Assembly (NCBI GenBank): GCA_004557385.1
Contig: SFEA01000021.1
Location: forward strand, 1-41,868
Origin: Bacteroidales bacterium
GTDB taxonomy: Bacteria; Bacteroidota; Bacteroidia; Bacteroidales; Muribaculaceae
DNA: 41,868 bases
Reading direction: 5' to 3'
The notes under the pieces are model-generated. The model had not been told where the DNA came from. It did no database searches and saw nothing but the letters and a program-made list of their open reading frames with translations. The translations under genes and the position numbers were made by a program. Each line of letters begins with the position of its first letter. Positions within the stretch are counted from its first letter, which is position 1. Below, piece by piece: positions 1 through 7,499 of the stretch.

Positions 1-344
1 TACACTTAATAACAATGTGCCTCGAATGTGGCACAACATTCACTGATATTGTTCGACATCTTCGACGCCGACAGATTGTACAAGATGCCTTAACCGCAGC
101 GCGGTTGCACACCCAGCCGCCCGAGACCCCTCTCACAAAAAAGGTTGTTTGCCTCACACAGGTGGACTAATATGCGTCATCGAAGATGGCGAACCATGCT
201 TAACCGCTGGTGGAGCCCCTTGAGGGGCGCAACCTGCGGAAAGGATACACTTAATAACAATGTGCCTCGAATGTGGCACAACATTCTCTGATATTGTTCG
301 ACATCTTCGACGCCAACAGATTGTACGAGATGCCTTAACCGCAG
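1..344. repeat. Two copies of a ~99-bp direct repeat, 245 bp apart
   Basis: Bases 1-99 and 246-344 match at 96 of 99 positions by eye. Both copies run from TACACTTAATAACAATGTGC to CCTTAACCGCAG. The first copy begins at the window edge, so the true unit may be longer. Each copy contains a small hairpin (TGTGCC...GGCACA). No open reading frame with family resemblance crosses the repeats. The sequence between them (100-245) carries another hairpin, GCCCCT-TG-AGGGGC at 215-228. I cannot assign it to a known element class. Confidence 0.85.
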
Positions 345-541
345 GTTTCGCTATCGCTCCACCTGCGGTTAAGCATAGTCAAGCACCTTCGGCGCTTCTT
401 CGCAGCACACCTCTAATCATATGATTATCTGCGATATTAACCGCGTGAGCGGTTACAACCTCTATAACCCCGCATTGGCGCTGCAGGCGCCTATGTGGGG
501 AGGGCTGAATGCTCCCCACCTCGCACAACCGCGCCGCAGTT
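92..541. repeat. Five AACCGC...GCGGTT-type palindromic modules
   Basis: Inverted repeats built on AACCGC/GCGGTT recur through this non-coding stretch. They lie at 92-106 (6-bp arms, 3-nt loop), about 200-240 (imperfect CCGCTGG...CCTGCGG arms around a GC hairpin), 334-373 (13-bp perfect arms, CTTAACCGCAGGT and its complement, 14-nt loop), 438-455 (TAACCGC/GCGGTTA, 4-nt loop) and 527-541 (one mismatch). A further GC hairpin, GTGGGGA/TCCCCAC, sits at 495-519. The density suggests a REP-like intergenic mosaic rather than one terminator. Function is unknown. Confidence 0.7.
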
Positions 542-591
542 GCACACCCAGCAGCCCAATCACCCTCTCACAGAAAAGGTGATTGCCTCAC
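104..591. repeat. Second diverged direct repeat pair (104-157 and 539-591)
   Basis: The segment starting GTTGCACACCCAGC and ending TTGCCTCAC occurs at 104-157 and again at 539-591, with about 85% identity and a one-base indel. The second copy overlaps the last bases of the minus-strand gene ending at 588. Together with the 99-bp repeat, this makes nearly the whole 1-590 interval repeat-derived. There is no gene in 1-587. Confidence 0.7.
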
Positions 592-956
592 TCGATTCGC
601 TCGAGGAGGGTGCAGCTTACTTTGTGGGTGGTGAACGAGCCTTCATCCTGAATGTAGGTCACGCCCGACTGCAGCACCGTGAACACGTCAGCAAGGCTGA
701 CGCTCTCGCTCGGGCGATAGCTTCGCACCGTCTTGACGCCGCTTTCTTCGAGCATTTCCGGTTCAGCCACGCAGTGCATCTCGGGCATATAGGCAGTGCC
801 GCCCACCAAAAAGCGGTGCCATCCGCCGTCGGAATACGGCAGATGCATCTCCAATTTTATCTTCACGCTGAGGTCCTCGAGCGGCGTGTGCGACGGCACT
901 ATCACCTCTGCCTCATCGCCGTTTGCCTTGTTGGTAAGCTTTATACGGTATTTCAT
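588..956 (-). CDS. Small protein resembling the plasmid pRiA4b ORF-3 family
   Basis: Predicted soluble protein of about 122 residues, with no signal peptide or membrane segment. The layout recalls the pRiA4b ORF-3-like family: an N-terminal strand (MKYRIKLTNK), then a stretch with WHRFLVGG near the middle, and a C-terminal segment with TYIQDEGSF followed by THKVSC. In that family the matching positions read like YxFDFGDxWxH. I chose the Met at 956 because the family begins at this strand; an upstream in-frame Met at 992 is possible. A near-consensus promoter lies at 1015-1046. The family is found in plasmids and mobile regions, which fits the repeat-rich DNA just downstream. Function is not known. 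The family call rests on a loose resemblance and a plain hypothetical protein is the alternative. Confidence 0.5.
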   Translation of the reverse strand: MKYRIKLTNKANGDEAEVIVPSHTPLEDLSVKIKLEMHLPYSDGGWHRFLVGGTAYMPEMHCVAEPEMLEESGVKTVRSYRPSESVSLADVFTVLQSGVTYIQDEGSFTTHKVSCTLLERIE

Positions 957-1014
957 ATTCTCGTTGTTAAAGGCTGACGCCACCGGCGCCACTGGTTCGA
1001 ATCGGGTTCAAAAG

Positions 1015-1046
1015 CAAAGTTACCTTATCGTTGCGATATATGCAAA
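1015..1046 (-). promoter_or_regulatory. Bacteroidetes-type promoter for the 588-956 gene
   Basis: On the minus strand, TTTG (1043-1046) is followed by 20 nt and then TAACTTTG (1015-1022). This matches the Bacteroidetes -33/-7 pattern TTTG-N19/20-TAnnTTTG. Transcription would start near 1008, about 50 nt before the chosen start at 956. Confidence 0.65.
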
Positions 1047-1099
1047 CCGCGGCTGCATCTTTTTTGGCGCCTCTATACGGCTATTCAAGAGAAATTTAG

Positions 1100-1107
1100 T
1101 AATTTTG
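1100..1107 (+). promoter_or_regulatory. Candidate -7 box for prfB
   Basis: TAATTTTG fits TAnnTTTG and lies 75 nt before the prfB start codon. No TTTG sits at the expected 19-20 nt upstream, so only the -7 element is supported. Confidence 0.4.
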
Positions 1108-1181
1108 CAGTCGGAAAACGCCAAGGCGCAGCTCGTGCGCCTAAAAAACGGCAATTTACTCACAATCAACACTAAAACACA

Positions 1182-2300
1182 GTGATTACACAAGAACAAA
1201 TAAAGGCTCTGCAAGAACGCACTGCATCACTCAAGCGATACCTCGACATCGACGGCAAGCGCGTGGAAGTTGAAGAAGAAGAACTCCGCACTCATGTGCC
1301 CGATTTTTGGAACGACCAAAAGGCTGCCGAAGCACAAATGCGCAAGGTGAAGGCGCTGCGTTTCTGGATTGAAGGATACGAAGAAGTGGCAAGCCTCGTC
1401 GACGAGGTGGTGCTGGGCGTAGATTTCGTTAAGGAAGAACTCATCACCGAGGCTGAACTCGACGACCTATACGCTCGCGCGCTCGACAAGGTTGAGAAGC
1501 TGGAATTGCGCAACATGCTCCGCCAAGAGGAGGACAAGATGGACGTGGTGATGAAAATCAACGCCGGCGCTGGTGGCACCGAGGCTCAAGACTGGGCATC
1601 GATGCTCATGCGCATGTATCTGCGTTGGGCTGAACGCCATGGCTACAAAACTTCAATAGCCCACTTGCTTGAGGGTGACGAAGCAGGCATCAAATCGGTG
1701 ACCATCGACATCACCGGCGACTATGCCTACGGCTATCTCAAGAGCGAAAACGGTGTGCACCGACTGGTGCGCGTGTCGCCCTACAACGCTCAGGGCAAGC
1801 GCATGACCTCGTTTGCTTCGGTGTTCGTCACTCCGCTCATCGACGACACCATCGAAATCAAGCTCGACCCGGCTTGCATATCGTGGGATACATTCCGAAG
1901 CGGCGGCGCCGGCGGTCAGAACGTCAACAAGGTGGAATCGGGCGTGCGCATTCGCTATCAATATAAAGACCCTTACACCGGCGAGGAAGAGGAAATCTTG
2001 GTGGAAAACACCGAAACCCGCGACCAGCCCAAGAACCGCGAAAACGCCATACGAAACCTCAAATCAATCCTCTACGAGAAGGAGCTGCAACACCGCCGCG
2101 CCGAACAGCGCAAAATTGAGGACAGCAAGATGAAGATTGAATGGGGTTCGCAGATTCGCAGCTATGTGTTCGACGACCGCCGCGTGAAGGACCACCGCAC
2201 CAACCATCAAACCAGCGACGTAAACGGCGTGATGGACGGCGACCTCGACGCTTTCATCAAGGCATTCCTTATGGAATTTGCCGGCTCGGAACAGCAATAA
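1182..2300 (+). CDS. prfB: Peptide chain release factor 2 (no programmed frameshift)
   Basis: RF2 reads UGA and UAA stop codons on the ribosome and triggers release of the finished peptide. The 372-residue protein is full length. The catalytic GGQ loop is at residues 244-246 inside RSGGAGGQNVNK. The stop-recognition tripeptide is SPY (199-201) rather than the SPF of E. coli. Translation starts at GTG 1182, because the family N-terminus begins there with ITQEQI. No Shine-Dalgarno sequence is visible, as is usual in this phylum. In many bacteria prfB needs a +1 frameshift at CTT-TGA-C about codon 25. Here the matching bases (1239-1247) read TAC CTC GAC with no TGA, so one continuous frame encodes the protein and the autoregulatory shift is absent. 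The broken argB follows after 14 nt, probably on the same transcript. Confidence 0.97.
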   Translation: MITQEQIKALQERTASLKRYLDIDGKRVEVEEEELRTHVPDFWNDQKAAEAQMRKVKALRFWIEGYEEVASLVDEVVLGVDFVKEELITEAELDDLYARALDKVEKLELRNMLRQEEDKMDVVMKINAGAGGTEAQDWASMLMRMYLRWAERHGYKTSIAHLLEGDEAGIKSVTIDITGDYAYGYLKSENGVHRLVRVSPYNAQGKRMTSFASVFVTPLIDDTIEIKLDPACISWDTFRSGGAGGQNVNKVESGVRIRYQYKDPYTGEEEEILVENTETRDQPKNRENAIRNLKSILYEKELQHRRAEQRKIEDSKMKIEWGSQIRSYVFDDRRVKDHRTNHQTSDVNGVMDGDLDAFIKAFLMEFAGSEQQ

Positions 2301-2314
2301 TCTTGCAGTAAATT

Positions 2315-3008
2315 ATGGAAAAACTGACAATTGTGAAAGTGGGCGGCAAGATTTGCGAAAACCCCACATCGCTCAATGCTTTGCTTCGCGACTTTGCCTC
2401 GATTGAAGGCAACAAACTGCTTGTGCACGGTGGAGGACGCCTCGCCACGAGCATGGCTGAACGCCTGGGCATCGAAACAAAGATGGTGGACGGCCGTCGC
2501 ATCACCGACGACGATATGCTTGAGGTTGTCACTATGGTTTACGGCGGCTTGGTGAACAAGCGCATCGTGGCTGGGCTGCAAGCACTTGGCGTGAACGCCC
2601 TTGGCATGACCGGCGCCGATATGAACATTCTGCTAAGCCACAAACGCCCGGTGAAAACCGTCGACTATGGCTGGGTGGGCGACGTTGACCGCGCCGACGG
2701 CGTGGCGCTGAAAAGCCTCATCAGTCAGGGCGTGGTGCCTGTGATTGCACCTCTCACCCACGAACGTCACGCTGGTGTTCTGCTTCGAGAAAGAAGGCGT
2801 GTTGCGCGACGAGAACGACGACAACAGCGCGATTCCAGTCATCAACCGCCAGCTATATGCCGAGCTGAAGGAACAAGGCATAGTGTCGGGCGGCATGCTG
2901 CCGAAACTCGACAACGCATTTGCCACACTCGACGCCGGCGTGAAAGAGGTGATTATAACCAAAGCCGACAACCTATGCGACCTGTCGCGCGGTTCGCACC
3001 TCGCATAA
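2315..3008 (+). pseudogene. argB: Acylglutamate kinase with internal ~80-nt deletion and frameshift
   Basis: ArgB phosphorylates N-acetylglutamate (probably N-succinylglutamate in Bacteroidales) in arginine synthesis. The frame from 2315 gives a clear N-terminal kinase: IVKVGGKI at the start, HGGGR near residue 40, MTGADMN, and VVPVIAPLTH ending at 2761. From about 2763 the family match moves to the +1 frame (NVTLVFCFEKEGV, IVSGGMLPKL, a stop at 3006-3008). About 26-27 residues expected between the two parts are missing. They include the conserved LNxNAD segment carrying an aspartate needed for the active site. The span is 694 nt, not a multiple of three, so the loss is about 80 nt. The product from 2315 would run out of frame to 3028 and should be inactive. 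A sequencing or assembly error is the main alternative. Confidence 0.9.
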
Positions 3009-3046
3009 GCCACTGCACCAAAGCATAATCATCAACTAACATAACA

Positions 3047-3077
3047 CCCGTTGGCGAGATATCACGCCAACGGGTTT
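3047..3077 (+). terminator. Terminator after prfB-argB
   Basis: A perfect 10-bp stem, CCCGTTGGCG (3047-3056) with CGCCAACGGG (3065-3074), encloses an 8-nt loop and is followed by TTTGTG. It lies about 40 nt downstream of the argB stop. Confidence 0.8.
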
Positions 3078-3173
3078 GTGCATCTATGCGCTCCACTCTC
3101 CCGCCGCCTGAAAAAACACGCTTTCATCCATAAAAAGTTTTCCCAAAAAGCACAACATTCACAGACAATTCAC

Positions 3174-3181
3174 TATCTTTG
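3174..3181 (+). promoter_or_regulatory. -7 box of the antitoxin gene
   Basis: TATCTTTG matches TAnnTTTG, 44 nt before the ATG at 3225. No clear -33 element is seen. The predicted start falls within the adjacent palindrome at 3185-3202. Confidence 0.5.
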
Positions 3182-3184
3182 TAT

Positions 3185-3202
3185 CAAACAATATATTATT
3201 TG
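3185..3202. promoter_or_regulatory. Probable operator of the XRE antitoxin
   Basis: An 18-bp palindrome, CAAACAATATATTATTTG, has 8 of 9 pairs matched. It overlaps the predicted transcription start. The element ATATATTAT is repeated just before the start codon (about 3217-3225). Antitoxins of the HipB/XRE type commonly repress their own operon by binding such sites; that this protein does so is inferred. Confidence 0.5.
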
Positions 3203-3224
3203 TTAATCGCATATTTGATATATT

Positions 3225-3542
3225 ATGAATAATATAATAGCAATTAACATACACACTCCCGCTGATGTGGCAATGCAAATTGCCGCAAGGGTGAAAGCAC
3301 GCCGATTGGAACTGAATCTAACACAAGAAGGATTAGCAACAAGGGCTGGAGTGAAATTTGCCACCTATCGCCGATTTGAGCAAACTGGCGAGATATCGCT
3401 GAAAGGACTGCTCCAAATAGGGTTTGCCCTGAATACACTATCAGAGTTCGATGCGCTGTTTGCACAAAAGCAGTATCAGACGCTCGACGATGTGCTTAAC
3501 GAGAAACGTGTAACCCGCAAACGAGGCAAAAAAAATGAATAG
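3225..3542 (+). CDS. XRE-family HTH regulator, orphan HipB-like antitoxin
   Basis: Cytoplasmic DNA-binding protein of 105 residues. The helix-turn-helix spans about residues 17-75 (ARRLELNLTQEGLATRAGV followed by TYRRFEQTGE), and the tail is basic (EKRVTRKRGKK). This is the small XRE type found upstream of HipA-family kinase toxins in Bacteroidales. The ATG start of the former toxin (ATGAATAG at 3535) overlaps the antitoxin stop, the usual coupling in such operons. Only the last 60 codons of the toxin remain, so the antitoxin no longer has a local partner. An AT-rich operator-like palindrome lies upstream. It may now act only as an autorepressor, or counter a HipA elsewhere in the genome. The XRE call is firm; the antitoxin role comes from context. 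Confidence 0.85.
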   Translation: MNNIIAINIHTPADVAMQIAARVKARRLELNLTQEGLATRAGVKFATYRRFEQTGEISLKGLLQIGFALNTLSEFDALFAQKQYQTLDDVLNEKRVTRKRGKKNE

Positions 3543-3725
3543 CATAAAGCTTACGATTTGCTGCCGAGCTACGGCATCAACGGATTCCGCACCACTTCAA
3601 TCAACGATAGCATCCAGCCAACAAAAGATGATGTTATAGCTGTGGCTGTAAAAGCCGGACTAAACAAAAAAGAAGCGGTGGAGGTTTTCGACCGTATGCA
3701 AGCAATAATCAAACGCAAACGCTGA
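3535..3725 (+). pseudogene. C-terminal remnant of a HipA-family toxin
   Basis: Directly after the antitoxin stop, and in the same frame, codons 3543-3722 read AYDLLPSYGINGF followed by TTSIND and IQPTKDD, and end near MQAIIKRKR with TGA at 3723-3725. AYDLLPS near the C-terminus is characteristic of HipA-type Ser/Thr kinases, which phosphorylate glutamyl-tRNA synthetase or other targets. The N-terminal domain and the whole catalytic core (about 270 or more residues expected) are gone. The original ATG survives at 3535 as ATG AAT AGC ATA, but it is out of frame with the remnant. The region therefore looks like an internal deletion joining the first few codons to the last sixty. No function is expected. 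Confidence 0.75.
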
Positions 3726-3853
3726 ATCCTTGATGAGCATAACCCACATCAAAAGTACATTGCATCCAAGCCCCGCCCGCCGCTATTAGGCGGTTAGGCA
3801 TATTGTGCTATTAAATAGTGACATAATGCAACTTCTCTTTCGCTAAAATTGCA

Positions 3854-3861
3854 TAAATTTG
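3854..3861 (+). promoter_or_regulatory. Candidate -7 box for the GH95-like gene
   Basis: TAAATTTG matches TAnnTTTG and lies 30 nt before the ATG at 3892. No TTTG is found at the expected -33 position. Confidence 0.45.
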
Positions 3862-3891
3862 CGATAAAAGCCATACCAAATCACAAAAACG

Positions 3892-6207
3892 ATGAAACGA
3901 ATAGCAATCTATGGCGCCCTGTTGCTTTTGGCAACCATGAGCGCCTTAGCCAAATCGAAAAACGCAGCATCTTTCTTGCCTAACCACACTGGCGAGTGGA
4001 CATCAGCGCCCAAGAACACGCCCACCACCTTGACACCCGATGGTGCCATTTGCGGCAACGGCGACATAGGAATGGTGTTTGGCGGAAACTCGCAGCACCA
4101 AGTAATCTATTTTTCGAAAACTGATTTCTGGAAGGCTCTCAACGGCTATCCTAACGGCGGACTATGCTTGGTGGGGCGGCTCAACATCCGCGCCAACGGG
4201 CTTTCCGGGGCAAGCTATCACATCACCCAAAGCATCAACCACGCCACGGTGAGCGGCTCATTTGCCAACGCCCTCACGAGCTACAATATGGAGGCTTGGT
4301 GCGCCGCAACAAGCAACCTGGCAGTGGTGAGGCTCACTGCCGGCAATGCGCCGGTGCAACTGAGCGTCGACTTCGAGAGCGATACAGGTCGCGGCGCAAC
4401 AGTGAAATCCGGACGCAAAGGCTACATCGCCTGGACAACCCGACAATTCCTCGGCGACTCGCTTTTGTGGGAATCGGGCGTGGCTGTGGCTTTAAGGGTT
4501 ATAAACGGCGAACCACAAAGCATCAACCTCAAACCTCATGAAAGCGCCACGGTGCTGGTGCAGGTATGCTCTAACGAAGAAAACGCCAATTTCCTCGATA
4601 ACGCCATCCGTCAAGCAGAAAGCATCACGCCAAAGAAACTGACAAAGATTCGCACAAAGCATTGTCAATGGTGGAACCGCTTCTGGGCACAGTCGCAAGT
4701 GCATCTGGGCGATAAAGACCTTGAAAAATACTACTACGGCTCACACTACCTGCTGGCTTGCTGCAGCCGCAACCCTAACTTTCCTCCGGGGCTGTGGGGA
4801 ACAGCTATCACCACCGACCTACCTGCTTGGGCTGGCGACTATCACCTCAACTACAACCATCAGGCGCCGTGGTGGGGCGCGTACTCATCGAACCACGTTG
4901 AACTCTCCGAGCCATTCGATGCACCCATACTGCAATATATGGCGCGTGGCAGCGAGCATGCGCAGAAATTTCTCAACTGCCGCGGCGTATACTACCCCGT
5001 AGGCATCGGGCCAAAAGGATTCTGCTCGAGCATGTATCCTCTTACTCCGCAAGCCATGATGAAGATTTACGGCATCAACGAAACCGGACTTGAAGGCGGC
5101 TATATGTTCCTCGGGCAAAAAAGCGATGCTGCTTTTTGCACCACGAATATGTTTATGCGGTTCTATCACACCTACGATGCCGCGTATGCCCGCAAGGTTT
5201 ATCCGTTCATTCTTGCCGTCGCCGACTTCTGGCAAGACTACCTCACTTTCGAGAACGGCCGCTACGTAAGCCGTAACGACAATTTCTGGGAGGTGGGTCC
5301 ATGGGAAGGACCTAACTACAAGAGTTACTTTGGCGACGTCAACCCCACCGTGTCGCTGGGTCTGTGCAGAATGTTGTTTAAAGGCATCATCGACATGAGC
5401 ACCTTTCTGGGCGTCGATGCCGACCGCCGCGCAAAATGGCAACACATCCTCGACCATCTGAGCCCTATCCCCACCACCACTGTAAACGGCGTGGTGCGCG
5501 TGAAAGCATGCGAGGGCGGCAGCGGTTCAGGCAGCATAACTGCGCCGGGCTTTGGACGCGTGATGATGCACGGATTGGTGTTCCCATCCGGCGTGAGCGG
5601 ACATTTCACCGACCCCGATTTCGCCGGCATCCTGCTCAACGAAATCAACGGTTGGGATGGGCCAAACGAATTTAGCCACTACGAGTGGCGCGACGCGCGC
5701 TGGGACAATATGAGCAACGGCATCGAGACCTATTTCACCTCGGCAGCACGTCTGGGCTACGACGGCGAGAAGCTGCTTGCCAAACTCAAAGAGCGCATTG
5801 CCAAAACAGCGCAAACCAACATGTGGGTCACCCAAGGCGGTGGCGGCATCGAGTGCTTCAGCGCTGTGCCCTCGTGCATCAACGAGATGCTGCTGCAAGG
5901 CTACGAAGGCATAATCCGCCTGTTCCCCGTATGGCCCAAGAATCGCCCTGCTTCGTTCAGCAACTTGCGCACCCACGGCGCATTTTTGGTGTCAAGTTCA
6001 TGCAGCAACAATGCTGTTGAGTGCGCCACCATCGTCAGCCTAAAGGGCCGCCCTTGCAAGCTGCTCAATCCGTGGCAAGAACAAGGCTGCACCGTGGTGC
6101 GAGCATGCGGCAAGCGCTTCACAACCACCGACAGCATCATCTCGCTCAGCACTTCGCCCAACGAAGTGCTGAAGCTAATGCCTGCCGCATCATCACACAG
6201 CAATTAA
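3892..6207 (+). CDS. Secreted GH95-like glycoside hydrolase
   Basis: GH95 enzymes are inverting alpha-L-fucosidases or alpha-L-galactosidases that trim host or plant glycans. The 771-residue protein starts with a signal peptide (hydrophobic residues 6-19, cleaved near ALAKS) and should be periplasmic or surface exposed. Family landmarks are GNGDIGMVFGG near residue 60, HLNYNHQAPWWG with the paired asparagines N320 and N322 (equivalent to the catalytic NxN), the acidic NFWEVGPWEG segment (E467, E472), and the C-terminal INEMLLQGYEGIIRLFPVWP. The length is normal for the family. The exact general acid cannot be fixed by eye, and the sequence is divergent enough that substrate specificity is open. 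The gene stands alone: no SusC/SusD pair or other glycosidase is adjacent. A strong hairpin follows the stop. Confidence 0.85.
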   Translation: MKRIAIYGALLLLATMSALAKSKNAASFLPNHTGEWTSAPKNTPTTLTPDGAICGNGDIGMVFGGNSQHQVIYFSKTDFWKALNGYPNGGLCLVGRLNIRANGLSGASYHITQSINHATVSGSFANALTSYNMEAWCAATSNLAVVRLTAGNAPVQLSVDFESDTGRGATVKSGRKGYIAWTTRQFLGDSLLWESGVAVALRVINGEPQSINLKPHESATVLVQVCSNEENANFLDNAIRQAESITPKKLTKIRTKHCQWWNRFWAQSQVHLGDKDLEKYYYGSHYLLACCSRNPNFPPGLWGTAITTDLPAWAGDYHLNYNHQAPWWGAYSSNHVELSEPFDAPILQYMARGSEHAQKFLNCRGVYYPVGIGPKGFCSSMYPLTPQAMMKIYGINETGLEGGYMFLGQKSDAAFCTTNMFMRFYHTYDAAYARKVYPFILAVADFWQDYLTFENGRYVSRNDNFWEVGPWEGPNYKSYFGDVNPTVSLGLCRMLFKGIIDMSTFLGVDADRRAKWQHILDHLSPIPTTTVNGVVRVKACEGGSGSGSITAPGFGRVMMHGLVFPSGVSGHFTDPDFAGILLNEINGWDGPNEFSHYEWRDARWDNMSNGIETYFTSAARLGYDGEKLLAKLKERIAKTAQTNMWVTQGGGGIECFSAVPSCINEMLLQGYEGIIRLFPVWPKNRPASFSNLRTHGAFLVSSSCSNNAVECATIVSLKGRPCKLLNPWQEQGCTVVRACGKRFTTTDSIISLSTSPNEVLKLMPAASSHSN

Positions 6208-6256
6208 TTCTTGATTTGGTTACATCAACCGATGTTTCCACACTCCAAACAATACT

Positions 6257-6290
6257 AAAGGGCATCGCCTCGATAGGTAATGCCCTTTTT
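6257..6290. terminator. Bidirectional terminator between the GH95-like gene and asd
   Basis: AAAGGGCAT (6257-6265) pairs with ATGCCCTTT (6280-6288), followed by further Ts on the plus strand. It lies between two convergent stop codons. Confidence 0.8.
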
Positions 6291-6314
6291 ACATATTGTG
6301 TGTGTCACAGAATG

Positions 6315-7334
6315 TCAATGCTTTGGAGTCCAGCCGTGCTTGAGCATATATTGTGCAATCTGCACAGCATTGAGTGCGGCGCCCTTCTTGATTTGGTCGC
6401 CAACAAGCCAGAACGAAAGACCGTTTTCGTTAGCCAAATCTTCGCGGATACGACCCACATACACCGGGTCCTTGTCAGCCACGAACAACGGCATTGGATA
6501 TTGCTTCTCGACAGGATTGTCAACAACCACCACGCCTTCGGCTTTAGCGAGCACTTCGCGAGCCTCGGCTGGCGTAATCTTGCGCTCGGTTTCAATCCAG
6601 ATAGCCTCGCTGTGAGCACGCATCACCGGCACACGCACGCACATTGCGCTAACGCTTATTTCCGGTTCATGCATGATTTTGCGTGTTTCGTTGAACATCT
6701 TCATTTCCTCCTTGGTGTAATCGTTAGGCTGGAAAACATCGATGTGCGGAATCACGTTGTAAGCCAACTGATAGGCAAATTTTTCAACCGTAGGTTCCTT
6801 GCCGGCAGCTATCTCGGCGTATTGGTTGATGAGTTCCTGCATAGCCACTGCTCCGGCACCGCTGGCTGCCTGATAGGTTGCCACGTGCACACGCTTGATT
6901 TTCGACACATCGTTGAGCGGCTTCAATGCCACCACCATCTGAATGGTTGTGCAGTTAGGGTTGGCAATGATGTTGCGCGGAGTGTTGAAGGCGTCGTCGC
7001 CGTTCACCTCGGGCACCACCAAAGGCACATCTTCGTCCATGCGGAATGCGCTGCTGTTGTCAATCATTATTGCACCATACTTTGTGATGGTTTCGGCAAA
7101 CTCCTTCGAGGTGCCTGCTCCTGCCGACGTGAACGCTATGTCAACATCCTTGAAATCGTCGTTGTGCTGAAGTTCTTTCACAATGTATTCCTTGCCACGG
7201 AAAGTGTAGGCACGACCGGCACTGCGCTTCGAGCCAAACAGCACCATTTCATCGAACGGGAAGTTCTGCTCGTCGAGCACACGAAGAAATTCCTGTCCCA
7301 CTGCGCCACTGGCGCCAACAATTGCTATCTTCAT
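6315..7334 (-). CDS. asd: Aspartate-semialdehyde dehydrogenase
   Basis: Reduces aspartyl-phosphate to aspartate semialdehyde with NADPH, the branch-point step toward lysine/diaminopimelate, threonine and methionine. The 339-residue protein begins with the dinucleotide-binding IVGASGAVGQE. It has the active-site cysteine C128 in NPNCTT, the glutamine of TYQAASGAG (Q155), and R234/H241 in RVPVMRAHSE, all expected for a working enzyme. Length and start are normal for the family. The gene is monocistronic, with its own promoter at 7365-7395 and a shared terminator after the stop. No riboswitch is visible in the short leader. Confidence 0.97.
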   Translation of the reverse strand: MKIAIVGASGAVGQEFLRVLDEQNFPFDEMVLFGSKRSAGRAYTFRGKEYIVKELQHNDDFKDVDIAFTSAGAGTSKEFAETITKYGAIMIDNSSAFRMDEDVPLVVPEVNGDDAFNTPRNIIANPNCTTIQMVVALKPLNDVSKIKRVHVATYQAASGAGAVAMQELINQYAEIAAGKEPTVEKFAYQLAYNVIPHIDVFQPNDYTKEEMKMFNETRKIMHEPEISVSAMCVRVPVMRAHSEAIWIETERKITPAEAREVLAKAEGVVVVDNPVEKQYPMPLFVADKDPVYVGRIREDLANENGLSFWLVGDQIKKGAALNAVQIAQYMLKHGWTPKH

Positions 7335-7364
7335 CTTATTTAGTTATTTATCTTATTCGGGGTG

Positions 7365-7395
7365 CAAAGTTATCAAATTTTTGGGGTAGTAGCAA
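7365..7395 (-). promoter_or_regulatory. Promoter of asd
   Basis: On the minus strand, TTG (7393-7395) is followed by 20 nt and then TAACTTTG (7365-7372), 30 nt before the asd start codon. Confidence 0.6.
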
Positions 7396-7499
7396 CAAAA
7401 TTTCAACATAAACATCTACTACCGTTTCGTTTTGCTCTGATTCAACGGCATATCAGCTAAAAATGCACGACATTCGCCTACCGTCTATGCCGCTTTATT

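Noticed and set aside
1..344. CRISPR array
   Set aside because: Only two long copies 245 bp apart, unlike 25-40-bp repeats with regular spacers, and there are no cas genes.
990..1010. GGTTCGAATC resembling a tRNA T-loop
   Set aside because: The flanking bases give only a weak T-stem, and there is no acceptor, D or anticodon arm within reach on either strand.
2745..3008. Separate 87-residue gene after argB
   Set aside because: It begins at a TTG inside the kinase and matches the C-terminal third of ArgB, so it is the second half of the broken gene.
6021..7343. Long plus-strand open frame (440 codons)
   Set aside because: Overlaps the end of the GH95-like gene and is antisense to asd; His- and Leu-rich shadow with no domain match.
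7335..7499. Lysine or other riboswitch upstream of asd
   Set aside because: The leader from the predicted promoter is only about 20-30 nt, and no conserved aptamer elements are seen.
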